A DNA stretch of 64,000 bases from Ischnura elegans. Its lineage: Eukaryota; Arthropoda; Insecta; Odonata; Coenagrionidae. The stretch is taken from the NCBI RefSeq assembly GCF_921293095.1, contig NC_060249.1, forward strand, positions 79,991,907 through 80,055,906, written 5' to 3'. The notes below the pieces were generated by a model. The model searched no databases and was not told the origin of the DNA. It saw only the letters and a program-made list of their open reading frames with translations. Shown in pieces: positions 48,270-61,400 of the stretch. The stretch's first letter is position 1, and every line of letters starts with the position of its first letter. Both the position numbers and the translations under genes were made by a program.

Positions 48270-49250
48270 AACAATCCAGAGGGCACATACGCAAAGGAGA
48301 ATCGAGTATTCACCTCACCGCTTACCTGCTTCCAACAGCTCGGCCTTGTCACCACTGCAATCGACCGACACTTTTGACGGCATTGGTGCCTCTCCGCCGC
48401 TCTCAAGCGCCCACAACACCACAGCCAGCACTCCAAAGTGCACCACCGTCACCACTCTTCCAACTATGGCGGAACCTCAGCACAGCAAGAGGACGAACGC
48501 CGCTCGCGAGCTTTTAACGGGGGCAGAGAGGAGTCAAGTGACGACTCCACCTCCTCCTCATATAATCTCCGCGATACTGTTCCGTCGAACGGCGACTCGA
48601 CGCGACCCCTTTCTCCTCGAACCTTCAGCAAAACAAACAAGGACACGCCCACGGCCGAAAAACGCGCCGGAGAACTTCCACGCGCGCACGCGAGTGGGGC
48701 GTTTGCAGAGAGAAGAATTAAGGCACTCTATTGGTATGCCAACAGGGGAGGGGATCTCTAGACCAACCTCTAACCAGAGGGAAGAAGAAATAGAGGAAGA
48801 CCCACGGATGAGAATGTGGAAGAGGATTTGAGGAAGCTGGGGGTGCGGAGGTGGAGAAAGAAGGACACGGAGGAATAGTAGGCCAGGGTTCTACATGGAT
48901 TGTAGCACCAAAGGAGGTGATAGGGAGTCTCTAAAGATAGGAGGGTGAGCGCGAATGGACCCTGATGGTTGGTGATGTTTGAAGAGCCGTGGTAGACCTT
49001 CGCCTGCAGTTTCTAGAGGCTCACTGATCGGCCCCTTTTTCTCGCTCCCCAAGTGCCGTCGAGGGGAGTGGGGAGGAGACGAGCGGGGCCTTCAAGGAGT
49101 GAGAGGGCAGACTGGGGAATTCCAAATCGCAATTCTTTTCCCCCCGCCACCATCCGCTGTCCCTCAACTTCTCCTCCCCTTTCCCGGCTGCATCTCTCCT
49201 CCTCTTCCACGGTCGTCGTAACACACCTCTTCCTTCATCCACCCATACCA
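48270..49250. promoter_or_regulatory. orphan GC/CpG-rich block
   Basis: Pronounced GC-rich stretch within AT-rich DNA. A 196-codon plus-strand frame (48241-48831) and shorter frames on both strands are open here, but they are rich in Pro, Ser, Thr and Arg with no motif, as expected of random GC-rich sequence. It may be a promoter of an unseen gene or non-coding RNA. Confidence 0.3.
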
Positions 49251-49282
49251 CTTCACATTTCTCTCTTTCTTCCACCGAACGC

Positions 49283-50190
49283 ATCTACATAATACACTGC
49301 GAGCAATCTATATTGTGTTTGGCAGGGGATGCCCAACCACCAGCATTCAAGAGGATCCCCACATGCACACCACCCAGTCTTAAATTATTATGTGTATGAA
49401 AAAAAAATAGGTAAAAAATTTTGCAAAGGCAAAACTTGCCAGCAGTTAGTAACCCCTGCAGTAAATCTATGCAAGGTAAGAACATTGGAAAATGCAATAA
49501 GTCGTCCTTGCAATTGACGACTTTGATGTTATTAATCGAGATACCGTTGCTACCCCTGATGGTACGGAAAAGAATGACATACTACGAGATAGTACGTATA
49601 TCCTTCTTTATCTCCTATTTAATCTATCGTAATGGCCATAAACCTCTGTGAACGCAACTACATAATTTAGGAAGAGGTGGATTTTGATCGTGATCGCGGT
49701 GGTAATTCCATTAATGTAAAGAAGGAAAAAAAGAGGACCTGTAACTCATCCTTGGGCTACCTGTAACTCATCCTCAGGCTACCTACCTGAGGTAACTTGC
49801 TCGGTATCCAAGCAAATTCCATCCGAAATGACTCGATCCTCGCGATTGTTTAAAAATAACCATGATCCAACCTATTACGTGGTAATCTACACTATATGTT
49901 TGTAGCTCTGGAATCAGCTTAGAATGCGGAACCTTATCGAATGCCACCCTGAAGTCTAGAAATATAGCGTCAACTTGAACATGTACGTCACCCGCGGTTA
50001 AGATATCATGAACGAAGAGAGTTAGCTGGGTTCCACAAGACCTCCCTGTTCTGAATCCGTGCCGATCTTTTGCTAACAGCTTTTGGCTACCCACATGACC
50101 CATTATCGAACTGAAAATAATATGTTCCAAGATTTTACAAGAAATGGAGGTGAGTGAGATATGTCTGCAGTGATTCCCATTCGAGTTGTT
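49283..50190 (-). mobile_element. CR1/Jockey-type LINE remnant with reverse transcriptase
   Basis: The minus strand from about 50190 reads ISLTSISCKILEHIIF (RT motif 1 region), then HGFRTGRSCGTQL (motif 2) and VDAIFLDFRVAFDKVPHSKL (motif A, with its metal-binding Asp and the FDKVPH signature). The catalytic YxDD and C-terminal part are absent. About 450 bp further on, 49283-49310 has TCTACATAATACACTGCGAGC, the inverse of the family 3' terminus. The element is heavily deleted and inactive. A 22 bp tandem duplication (CTGTAACTCATCCT...GGCTAC) lies at 49739-49785. Confidence 0.75.
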
Positions 50191-51630
50191 TTAAGAGGTG
50201 AGTTACACTAACTTTTCATGCATACACCATTGACGTGGTTTCTGAAATAATACAGATCATCCCCCATTCACTCATTCCACTTTCCTCACGCCTCTTTCTA
50301 TCTTTCTTCCTCGAAACACAAATCCCTGCCGTGGGTCATTGACCTCTCCACCCTCCCCCACTTACTGATTTTTCATTACTCCAGGTATTCAAAGTCAACC
50401 TTTACTGAATTCGGTATAACGCCCGCGAATAATTTTCAGCGAATAAAAGTCCTCTTGAAATAAGAAGAACTACACGTGATGGAGCGGAATTTTTCCAAAT
50501 TGATTATAAACTATTTTGTTCCTTGAAGATGCTGTAGTAACATCGAAACCTATAAGGTCGGGAGTACAAGTCCATAATCGTGGAAAATTGCATGCGTTTC
50601 TTTCAATATCAGTTCCTTTGCACACGACGCGTTCCATTGCACTTCCGATTGTTCCAACCCGAAGTGCTGATAGGTGAGGATGAGCACACCGCAAACTAAA
50701 CTAGTAGTATGTAAAAGTTAATTTACATGTTTCCTGTCCATAGGCCGTCCAATATGTAAATAGTTGAAATTAACGACCTCTCTCTCTCTCTCTCGGCAAA
50801 TCACTCCTTGTCGAAATCATTTTGGTAGTATTCAAAGCACAATGCAGACGTAGGCAATTTTGAATCAGAATTATCTTTAACGCTTTAAGTACTCACTGTG
50901 GCGTTTGATTTGTGAAAGAAACGGAGAAAATTTTCAAACATTTATTGAATTAATCGAAAATAAAAATATGAAAAATCCAGAATCGTTCCCATAAAAATTG
51001 ATTTGTAAAAGAATGAACATTTTTCCATTATGAAATCATGCATGAGTAATTAGCTTCCACTTACCTCATAGTTTTTTGTGCGTTTTAAAATTAATGCCTC
51101 TCAGGAATTGGAAATCGAAGTTATTCCCTCTCCCAATTGCTGCCTCTCACCCATCGCCAGCAGTGTACAAGCGAAAACTTTCACTTTTTTTCCTCACTTG
51201 TGGAAGAAGCTTGACCTCGGAATATATACTCTCGATAAAAAGTTATTTCAACTCAGTCGTGGCAGAAATTCCCTTTCTAACAGAATTTGTAAGTTACCAG
51301 TTAAACTATTAAAAGTGATCAGCCGTTCATTTCACTCGTTCTAAAAAGACAGGAAATCGACCTTGAATTTTTCGTCTTGCAGCGTCAGAATTCTAACCTC
51401 ATTTGAGTATTTTAACTGATTTAATTCTGTTTTAATTGCATAATTCCTTGGTTATTTCCCAAGCTCAATGGTCAATTCTGATCTACGTTTTTGGTGACTT
51501 AAAATCGCGAGAGAAACAAGAATCCTGAGAAGAGATCATACCTTTAAAGAATATAGTACATACCATACCGTTTTACTCGGATGGATGACTGCTTCCTAAG
51601 TCTGTAATGATCTCTAAACTACTTCCTAAG
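50191..51630. other. intergenic with (CT)n microsatellite
   Basis: Contains (CT)8-type run CTCTCTCTCTCTCTC at about 50780-50795. Otherwise nothing recognised. Confidence 0.5.
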
Positions 51631-51637
51631 TCTGTAT

Positions 51638-51735
51638 CTACATTATGCCGCCCAAGCCGCCTAAATACGCGAGTGGTGGGAGGTGTAAGGACACAAGCCA
51701 TTTACTCGCATATGTACCAAAAACTTACGCTGAGC
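51638..51735 (-). repeat. LINE 3'-end fragment
   Basis: TCTACATTATGCCGCCCAAG, then CCGCCTAAATACGCGAGTGGTGGGAGGTGT, is the inverse of the GCGGCTTGCGGAGTAGTATGTAGATG end at 62660-62690 and parallels 58335-58420. It is a solo 3' tail of the CR1/Jockey-like family in minus orientation. Confidence 0.6.
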
Positions 51736-52684
51736 TTTGACATGGTGATTTGACTTCGGCCAAACATTTAAGACAGTCCATAGAGTCCTTTATTGCTCAT
51801 GAGAAAAACGAATTCCTATACCAATCCGCTTGACTAATACTCTATCTATATAATTTATCTATGTAATATGAAAATTGTGGTTCGAAAATGGTGCTTTCCA
51901 TGTCATTATGAAAGGTATATCTGCCCTAGTAATCTATGCCTAACACGTATCCTCCGACTATCAAGCGGTTCTACTCAATTCAAGTAAAAACTGCGTTAGC
52001 CTATCCGTCAGCTAGTATATAATTCAGTTACGATGACAGAAGATCATATATTACAAACATAAGAGTTCAATAAAAAACAAGAAAAGTAAATTATCTAGTA
52101 CCTCATCCATGCACCACAAAGTAGTCATCGTATTTTTCTCACAAGTGAAAATTCCACTTTCAACATGCAGCCAAGTGAAGACGCAATAACTCCGACTTCC
52201 AAGCTCATGATGACCCATTGTGTGGAGAATTCAGATTGAAGACGTCGGAGTTTCCAATGGAACATAAATAAAAGGTCGCTACCAAGTATCTTCACAAGTC
52301 ATTATTACTTATAGGTGGACATGTGGAAATGTTATAACGAAGAGCGATTTCGGTGACAGCAAAAACATTATAATCATTCATTTGGTTGCGAAATTTTATC
52401 GAATAGCTCCTCTACGCCCTTAACCTTTGCCTCTATGTGACGTAAGTCTACACTTCTGAAATGTCATTCAAAGTTTTTTTAATGCGACTTTGCTTATGTG
52501 GTATCTACTGCAGGAATTTTGCTGACGTAAGATGTCTCAACGTAACAATGTTGTTCATGCAAAATTCTTAAAGCTCTGAAGAAGCGATATATGAGAAGCT
52601 CGTAAATTGTAGAGAAAATAAGCGATAGAATAATAAATTAATCACCCAATATCAACCTAACGAGCATTTATATCAAAAGGAAAA
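51736..52684. other. intergenic, nothing recognised
   Basis: AT-rich unique sequence without features. Confidence 0.5.
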
Positions 52685-52870
52685 TAACCAAAAGGAATAA
52701 ATAAAAGATCGAAGCACTTTTCCAAAAGAATTTTTAATGCGTACAACGAATTAAATATATAAACGCATTAAAAATTTTTGTGGAAAAGTGCTACGATCTT
52801 TTATTTATTTAAATATGTCTAACTTCCACCAATTGAAGCCTGAATCTGTTGAACTTAACCAAAAGGAATA
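52685..52870 (+). mobile_element. palindromic insertion 3 with 15 bp target duplications
   Basis: Insertion 52700-52855 lies between exact copies of TAACCAAAAGGAATA (52685-52699 and 52856-52870). Its arms (52696-52742 and 52763-52809) match at 44 of 47 positions around a 20 nt loop. A 46 nt one-armed tail follows, containing ACCAATTGAAGCCTG 13 nt from the 3' duplication. The architecture and tail motif match insertions 1 and 2, while the body sequence is unrelated. Confidence 0.8.
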
Positions 52871-52914
52871 TACTAAGGAAATAAAATAAAGTATATGTAA
52901 TAATAATAAATCAT

Positions 52915-53440
52915 CATCATTAGTCAACAATCCTAAGATTGGTTTGACGCAGCTCTCCATTTCTCTCTCCTATCCGCTAATCTCTTCATAGCTACATATT
53001 TATTCTCTTTTACATCCTTTATAACATGTCCTCCATGTTCATTCGGGGCCGTCCCTTGCCCTTTTTCCCTTCCACTTGTCCTTCAACGATTGTCTTCATC
53101 AGACCATCGTGCCTCAAAATGTGGCCAACTAAGTTGTCCCTTCTTCTGCTTAATGTTTTTAGGAGGCTTCTCTTTTCTCCTACTCTCCTTAGCACTTCCT
53201 GGTTACTCACACGGTCAATCCATTTTATCTTCATCATTCTTCGGTAGCACCACATTTCGAATGCTTCTACTCTTGACTTCTCTGCTGCTGTCAACGTCCA
53301 AGCCTCGCTTCCATAGAGAAACATACTCCATATGTAGCATCTGATGAATTGTTTCCTTACTTCTATGCTGGTATTTTCAGCTGTAAGAAGATTCTTCTTT
53401 TTGTAGAAAGCCCTCTTCGCCTGCGCTATTCTACTGTGAA
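52915..53440 (-). mobile_element. RTE-like LINE 3' end, copy 2 (best preserved)
   Basis: From about 53438 the minus strand is open for roughly 145 codons: QAKRAFYKKKNLLT, then a YGSEAWTLTAAEKSRVEAFE stretch, MWCYRRMMKIKWIDRVSN and LLKTLSRRRDNLVGHILRHD. This is the conserved C-terminal end of RTE-type LINE reverse-transcriptase proteins. Decayed sequence and the 3' terminus follow, ending in ATGATGATG repeats (52915-52922), the usual RTE tail. The RT and endonuclease domains are missing through 5' truncation. Confidence 0.8.
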
Positions 53441-55605
53441 ATAATAAATAAAATAAATAATAATAACTAAAAGATCATGAAAAAATAATCATGGAAATTG
53501 AAAAAACATCAATACTGTATAGTTTCTGTGTCTCACTAGAATTGAAATAAATTTAATACCTGATATATGACCGCTATAAAGGTAGAAATTAAAAGACAAA
53601 GTTACCAACGGAATACCGAGTGAAACTTCGAAGCAACATTTTGGCTATCTTGTCAGCTCGTGAACTGTGCCGCATGCGGCCTAAACGGGGAGAAATCTAA
53701 AAGTTATTTCATGAGAAAAAAATTCTCTACCGAAATTTTTCCGGAAAGGCAACGACAGACTTATCGCGTGAAATCTCAACTACGTAGTCCGTACCCCAAT
53801 CCGGTTCAGATATGATAAATGGCAGGTCGACGTGGCGACATCACACCCGTATCGGAAGTGTGTCAATTTCCTGACGGCCTCTGTTCCCGATAGCCACACG
53901 AAACGAGAGGCAAGGAAAAACTGGGACGCATTTCTTTATCTTGGGGAGTAGCGCATCTGGAATGTCATTGTAGCTGAACTAGGTAACAATACGGCCTCTG
54001 ATGGCGAATTAATTCTTCCTGTTACGAACTTCAGCGCTATAGAACCCTACAAGGTTCCGAATAAATCTCCGTACAGTTTTAACCCTACCAACAGCATCCC
54101 AGCCAAATATTATTTACTTCTCGAAATTCTATTTGTCTACACTTACTAGCATAGGGGTAAGCGCTGGAAAACATACTAGCGGGTTACAGAATTAAATTCA
54201 AGTCCGGGTCAATCCTCCGCAAACCCTACCGAAAAATCCTTACGGAGCACTTCTCTGACTGTTACAACGTCATGGGAAATCGCAGGTAATCCAGGGAAGG
54301 GAACTGCCTCGCTACTGAATGAGTAAACAACACTTAATAACGGCTTAGACAGATGGGTCTGGTAGTGACACTCGAACTTCAACTACCCTTACGGTTGCAG
54401 CATTTACAAAGAGATTATTGACACTAAGTAGGATACAACGTGGTCAGAACAAAGGTAGATAACAACGCTTTAACTGTAACACAGAGCCTGAAAATTAAAT
54501 ATTTAGTACCATTCTTGGTGAAAATCCTCTCCCTTCGAATCTGTCAGCTAATACCAACCATGATAAATGAGAAAGGACAATGGAATAGCAATTAGGGGAA
54601 GGGAGTTGACAGCTAAGGTCATTTGGCCGCCTTAAGATAGATGTGAGTATAAAAGTAGTGTGTGTATGTAATGGAAAAAGAGTGGGCAGAAATCCAACTC
54701 CGAAAGATATGGCAGCCAAATCTGAAGTTTCCCGCACAATTCGAACGATATAGCGGCAGATATCAGCACATTCTGAAATGCGGTTCACATGTTTGCTTCC
54801 TACGAGAAATATATTTTGGTAGGTTGAATTTTGGTTTTTGTGCTACAGCCCGTTGTTTCATTTTAAACAGAGCAATATCTGACCCAGCAAGAAATTCTTA
54901 GGTTGGTAATTCTGATTCTCCATCGGGTCACACTCCGCGTTTTAGCTGACACATATAGGCATGAGTCCTACATCGTCAATCAGAGAATGCACGGTTAATT
55001 TCTTCGAAATCCAAGAAGATATTCAGGATGTGAACCGGAACCGATTCCGGATGGGATACTCCAGTATTCAATTCTGTAAACCTTCATTTTTAAAGCCTTA
55101 CTTGGTCAATAGAAGAAGAGACAAAAAAATATAGACTCAAGCAGAGATGGGGAAATCACACTTATCTTACCGGAATTTAAACCTAAAACTTGAAAAGTTG
55201 GCCCAAATCTTTAAGGTAAAAGTATCGATTAAACTGTTTCGCTACAAGAAAAAACAAACCAAATTTAAATCTAAAATATATCTATTGAGGGAGGAAAAAT
55301 GAATTATTTAAGATTTCCGTAGCAAAATCTAAGAAATGAAAATTCACTTTGCGTAGATATTCCACGTAAATACTCTATTCCTCACCATGGTAACCCTGAG
55401 AACAAAATAGCCTCGTCGAAGCCACAGTCGGGAATAAAATAATAGTGTGCAATGTCAAAAGTGAATTTTCATATCTTATTTCGTGGTTTCACAAAGTTCA
55501 TCCGTAAATATTAAACAGTATTCCAGAATCAATGTTCTTTATGTACGCCTCTGGATACACCTGACAATTATTTTCAGTCTTTCGTCCATTTATTTATTTC
55601 TAGTG
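53441..55605. other. intergenic, nothing recognised
   Basis: Begins with an A/T simple-sequence stretch (53436-53470). The rest is unique, with no gene or mobile element recognised. Confidence 0.45.
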
Positions 55606-55877
55606 TATCACACCAGTGGCGTAACTAGGAATATGCTTTGGTGGGGGATTGGAGGTAATGGGGGCCTAAGAGGAATTTTCAAAAAATTTCCCCCTGGCAA
55701 CGGGGGAAAATTTTTGAAAAATGACGTACCTGGAAATAAATTTTACATCATCTATAACTTTAAGCAGATGCAGTTATTACGTGTCAAAACTAGACAATAG
55801 GTATAATTTTTTTTCTCTGATGCTTTAGGGAAGATCTATCTCCCTCATTCCCCCATATTTACGCTACTGTATTACAC
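55606..55877. mobile_element. hAT-like MITE, 256 bp
   Basis: Element 55614-55869 starts CAGTGGCGTAACTAGG and ends TTTACGCTACTG, an imperfect inverted repeat. It is flanked by TATCACAC (55606-55613) and TATTACAC (55870-55877), an 8 bp duplication with one mismatch. The interior has the GGGGG-rich, AAATTTTTGAAAA-type sequence common in such elements. Non-coding. Confidence 0.7.
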
Positions 55878-57383
55878 CTTTTCCCACTCTACCCATGAAA
55901 ATATCAATATTAATTTCTTGGCTCTACTCTATCGATTGGATTGTCCACATTTCTGAGCCATCTATCGCGAATCTTATCTTATCAATGGAAATGGCGCGAG
56001 TTACGGCTGTTGCCGTTTATTACTATATCTTCTACTATTTTCTATCCATTTCTTTCATCCCCTCTACTATGCCTAGCCTCTACATCTTCTGCGTCTGACA
56101 TCATTCTCACTATTGAGGATTTGGCAGGATTATCGCTCTTACTATACATTCCATCGCATTCTTGTTGTATTCTTTTCCTTAGCCCTCATCATTCAGCTGA
56201 GGCCGTCTATTATTCTACATACCACTCTAAGTGACATGCCATTTTCTCTCTATGGCATCCATTATTGTTCCGAACAGGTTTTCTATTATTTCGCTCCGGA
56301 CAGAGTTCAATATGGATGCAGTTTAAGTTCTTCTCCAGATAACCATCTTTAGCGCTCATGATATTTTTCTTCATGATCATTTACTTGCAACGATTTCCAT
56401 TATTCTCCATGATTGACCGATGGTCAAGTCCGTTTCTTTCTGGTTTACGTCCAGAGAAGTTTCGGATTCCATGCATGTAGTTGAATGGCCACGTAACTGT
56501 TTTACGTTGCCATAGCTCGTTATCGCTTTTTAAATACGTTGATAATGCTACATTCAGATATTTTTTCGGCCTAGCATTCCATGACTTCAATCCCGCAACT
56601 TCAAGATCCCCTTCTTTGCCTTACGTATACCTTGCTTCAATTTTAACTTTTCCAAGTAAAAAAAGTGTTCATTCATATCTGCATTTAAGAAAAAAAAATC
56701 GAGGGCATTCACTGTAATCTAATTTAGACTTGATTTAATGTACAGTAAAGGTAGGTATCCAAAAATGATACACCTGAGGTATTTCTCCACGATTTCGTTG
56801 AGAAAACCTTGAGTTTGAAAAACTCACGCAGCCATTCTTAGATCCAAGACAAGGGGGTCTTGTTTCATGACGACCCTAAGCGTGAACGCATCGTATTTTC
56901 AATAGATTTGAGGAAATTTGCGACAAATATTTCATTCAGAGATGCATTTATATGGAGCTGCGAGAGTTGCCTCGCATTCTGACCGAAATGAATAATCATT
57001 CTCGGTGATGGCGTGTTGTGATGGCGCTTCCAAGTGTGTTTCACTGTACATATATACTGCATAGAGGTTGTTTTCCTTCTTACCAACGCATCTCCATTAT
57101 ATTTTCCTCGGGCCGCATGACGAGGCAGCGAAGGTTTGGAATTCCTACACCGCTCAGAGTCACGGTTATTCACCAGGGGTCCGCAGAGAAGCGGCGTCGT
57201 TCATCCACTGGGGAATATCCACATTTGCAACGCATCCGCATTCATGCTCCTGCATAAAAAATCCGCGGAGAATAAAAGACGTCAACGAAGTCTCATTTGC
57301 ATCGCTTCCTTGTCACATTAAAAGAATACTCGAGGCAAAATAGAATCAATCTCAAATAAAGGGTCAGTCAAACAAATACCTGT
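55878..57383. other. intergenic, nothing recognised
   Basis: Unique AT-rich DNA. Several 60-100 codon frames overlap each other on both strands without recognisable content. Confidence 0.4.
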
Positions 57384-58120
57384 ATCTCATTTAGTGGCGG
57401 ATCTATGGGGGTGCTCAGGGGACTATAGCTCTCCCCCCATTTGGTCGAAATACACACTAGATAAAATCGAAATTTTTGGGGTTGCCACTTTGCGCAAATT
57501 ATTTAGTTATATTTTCCGATATACTTACCTACTTTAACGAATTTAAATTTAAATAAGCTCTAAACTTAAAGCTTATTTGACACGCTTTTGGTACGTTAAA
57601 ATCCAGTGGTGCTACAGAAGAATGTTGAGGATCAAATGGATTGACCGAGTGAGTAATGAGGAAGACTTAAGAGGAGTAGTAGCGAAGAGAAGCCTCATGA
57701 AAACCTTAGTAAGAAGACGGAACAAACTTTTAGGCCACATTTTTAGACATAATGGATTGATGAAGACAATCGTCGAGGGGCAAGTGGATGTCAAGAACGG
57801 AAAAGGAAGACCTCGAACAAAATGTATGGAACATGTAAAGAAAGATGTGTAAGAAAAGAAATACGTAGGTGTAAAAAGATTAGCATATAGGAGAATTGAG
57901 CGAGGAACTCCGCCAAGCAATGTTAGGATAGTTGACCAGTGATGATGATGATGAAGATGACAATCCAGCAGCAGATCCAGAAAGGGGTTATCCAATTAAT
58001 ATGGGAATTCAATTTACACTAGATAGAATGGTTATTTTGTGCGGACCCCCACTACTGCTGGGAGGTTACCCCTGACTTGGCCCCCTTTTTCCCTATCCTG
58101 GATCCGCCACGGATCTCATT
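57384..58120. mobile_element. hAT-like element carrying a nested LINE
   Basis: Element 57392-58112 is flanked by exact ATCTCATT duplications (57384-57391 and 58113-58120). Its ends share GTGGCGGATC as an inverted repeat (57394-57403 and 58101-58110). An 8 bp duplication and CAGTGGCGGATC-like ends fit hAT. No transposase is present. The RTE-like fragment at 57600-57965 lies inside, so the host element inserted first. Confidence 0.75.
57594..57965 (+). mobile_element. RTE-like LINE 3' end, copy 3 (nested)
   Basis: The plus strand reads WCYRRMLRIKWIDRVSNEED, then LLGHIFRHNGLMKTIVEGQV and GKGRPRTK, matching copies 1 and 2. It then runs to GTTGACCAGTGATGATGATGATG at 57931-57953. AATCCAG occurs at both junctions (57600-57606 and 57961-57967), a plausible 7 bp target duplication. 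Open for about 85 codons, so relatively young, but fully 5'-truncated. Confidence 0.8.
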
Positions 58121-58334
58121 GGAGTCGCTATTGGGGCTCATAACCTCCGTACGGGAATAAGCTTCATTTGCACAAGCCCTTTTTCTGGTACTCATACACC
58201 AATATTGCCAATTTATAGGGTACTTTTAATAATAACAATAATATAACTTTATTCCACTGACACACAATTACACTATAGGTACTCTTTACAAAAGTAGTGG
58301 AATACATAAGTACCCCATATGAACATGTTTTCTA

Positions 58335-58420
58335 CATCTGCGTAATACTCCGCAAGCCGCCCAAAAAGGCAAGTGGCAGGAGGTGTTAGGTCACCAGTCG
58401 TTAACATATAATTTTGGGGT
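58335..58420 (-). repeat. LINE 3'-end fragment
   Basis: TCTGCGTAATACTCCGCAAG, then CCGCCCAAAAAGGCAAGTGG, same family and orientation as 51638-51735. About 90 bp before it, TATAACTTTATTCCACTGACACA (58230-58253) may be another LINE or SINE end. Confidence 0.6.
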
Positions 58421-61400
58421 TTTGGGCACCAACTGTTTTGGGGCAAATAACATGCATAGTTCCAACAGAAGTGTTTCTACCGATGTATGATAAAAATTTT
58501 CTCTCATTCAATTCGGTGATTATTTTTTACTTTCTTATCGTTTTTGCATTCAGTTTCAATAATGCAGTTATTATACATACACATAAAACTTAAAATAATT
58601 ATGAATGTAACACAAGTAACTCCAAAGAAATCAAACAAAAATCCAACAGCAACCTTAAAGGATGGTCGCATGTCGACTAAAGACTATATTAAAGAAATGT
58701 GTAATATCAGGTCGAATTTTACCACGACAATACATGCACTACAATAAAAAATTATATCTGACTCTTGAAAATGTATTTCGGGGCCCATTACGATCCTTAT
58801 GCGACAATGACTTCATGGTGGGAAAATCACACAGCACTTCCGTGTGATTGGGGAAATTTTTCCTGACGAAAGAATGAATCAACTAACGTCGCCTTTAAGA
58901 CAAGGCGTCCACTTTGCTCTTGATAGCTGTACCAATTACTCCAAATCTCCATTACACATAAGCAAGTTTGCAATTGAGACGCCATGACGAATGAACAAGA
59001 ACAAATAATGGGGTGGCCGAAGGCTATTTTCATCTCATCGCGGTGTATCTACCATGGAGGGTCAGGCTTCAATAAGATCTATTGTTTTATGAGGCAGTCC
59101 CTGGACTGTAATTTGATTTGAATTTCATAGATTGCTTGCATCTTAACAATAAAGACCCACAGAGGGCCAACAATTTGGGGTACTTAAGAGTGAGCGCAGT
59201 TTGGCAAAATATGGAAGCAATCAGGAGCACGATTCGCGAATTATACGAGCCAAAGTTGGTGCGATACGAGGAATTAGAAGAGAGAAAATCGAATTAGAGT
59301 TTAAATGACTTGCGATTTAAACTATATTATACGAGAATTCCATGAAGGTGTGCGCTGCCTATTAGCAAGAAGGGTATATTTATGAAGAGGGATATAATAA
59401 GAAATTTTAGTGGCTACTTAACTGGCTTCCAAACTATTCCTATATCGTTAGTGATCATGTGACTTCAGGAACTCATAATCCATTTGATGAGAGAAATTTT
59501 ATCATCTGGGTACATAATCGATTTTGTCCACTTATCCTTATTTATCTAAGTATTGTACAGACTGTGGTATATCTCAAGCATCTATCATGTTTCACCTCAA
59601 ACTGCACTCCGCTCTAAGAGTTTATCTAGCGATATTTTTATTATAATATGTAAAATGTAGAATCCTCAAAATGTATTGCATCGAAGAGGCCCTATTGCTG
59701 GCCTTCCATAAAAATTATATATCTTGCCGTAGAGTCTAATTGTCCATTTCAGTCTCTCGGCTATGAATAAAATTTATTAGAGTTTCCATCGTCATTTTTT
59801 CGTATAGTTTCATGGAAAGAATCCTGTTAATTTTTTGTGATTGTGAAATGAAAAAAAATATGAAAATTCCCAACGAGAAGCGGAAGGGGATTCCCTTCAG
59901 GAAGGACTTCTGCCGACCTCGCCAAGAAAAGTCCTTCAAAATGAAATTTCCCGGCTATGTTAAAACTATCGAAATCATCAACGGATTTACCGCCACTGTA
60001 AGAGTGAAAACCATGATAAATAGGAAGCATCTTCCGGATAAAAAAATTGCAAGCGATAAAGTACGTTTTCAAAAGCGTACAGTGGAAATCATTATGCTTT
60101 TCCCGGTTGTCAAATTTGAGATGATTTCATTAAACGTAAGGCACAGCCTACACATGTAAAGACGAATACAAAGTCTTAATTTCTCTTCAAGTATTGTCAT
60201 AAGGCGTAAATATCTCCTCTTTAACATTCAATAGTGAGTACCAACCGAAAATACGCATATCCGTTCGTCATGGAGGTATTTATTATTTTTTAAATCTAAA
60301 ATTATAATCGCTACTTCAAAAATATTAATGATAATGACCCACTTGAATTTTACTGCAAATATTATTAAGGGACTATATATAAAGGTATAGCTAGTTTAAG
60401 TTTTTCAATCATGATCATTGAATAACACACAAAATTTTAGTAATTTTCCACCTTTAAATCTAACTTACATACTTGAGACAGCTTTGAGAATGACGGTTTC
60501 ATGGAAACTTAGGTCTGTGCAAGTTTGATTAAAGTGCGTATAATTACAAAACTTTGCGTGTTCTTCTATTATCATGTTTTCATAAAATTTTTATTTTGAT
60601 TTGAACAGAATCAAAAATATCTAAAGTAAATATTAACAGACCTGAGCAATAAATTATTAAATCCTACTTCAGGGCGTTAATTAATCACTTGATTAAAAAT
60701 ATTTTTACCCGATTATCCTCACAACGAAGCAAAAATAAACACTTGACTTTGGTTAAGGCAATGGTAATCGAGGAAATTGCACTCCTTATAAATAAGATTA
60801 TGGCCAATAGAAGATCCTTTAATTCATTTATTCTACTTCAGACTTTTATTTTTGAATGTGCACAAACTCTTGATAATTGATGTATTTTTAGCATCAACTC
60901 TCCATGTACTCCTTCCAACGTTAATTACGTGCACAAATATATAAACGGGGCATAAGGTCGAATAGATAAAGCGCTCAGTGATTGGGTGCAGTTTTGAATA
61001 CCCTGAGGTTTTCCTGAGGAATCACTTTTCTCCGTAGAAATAGATTACAAAGGTTCATTTGTTTTCCGATGTTCATCCTGTTAATTGGCGCTTCCTCATA
61101 AGCGCCATGAGTCAGGCGAGCGCCATCATACCCAAAAGTAAACATCTTCCATGACACCATCCACGAAAGCATTTGGTGCAGACCGATGAATGAAGAGGCC
61201 GGACGGAGAATTACGAATTTACACCCGCGTTGGCATCGCATTCATTCACCAGCTAAACTGCCTCGACTAGCGAAACGCATGGGATGACCCATCACAGACA
61301 GCATCAATGAAGCGAAAAAAGTTGGGAAAATACTCGTGCCCTGATGAGTGGGACAGTCATATCCTGAGATGAACACGTTTTGGACCTATTTAGCCTTCGT

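Noticed and set aside
48241-48831. 196-codon plus-strand frame
   Set aside because: Composition follows the GC-rich DNA; no domain, start context or splice structure to support it.
59812-60159. 115-codon plus-strand frame
   Set aside because: Lys-rich, no motif, mirrored by an open frame on the other strand.
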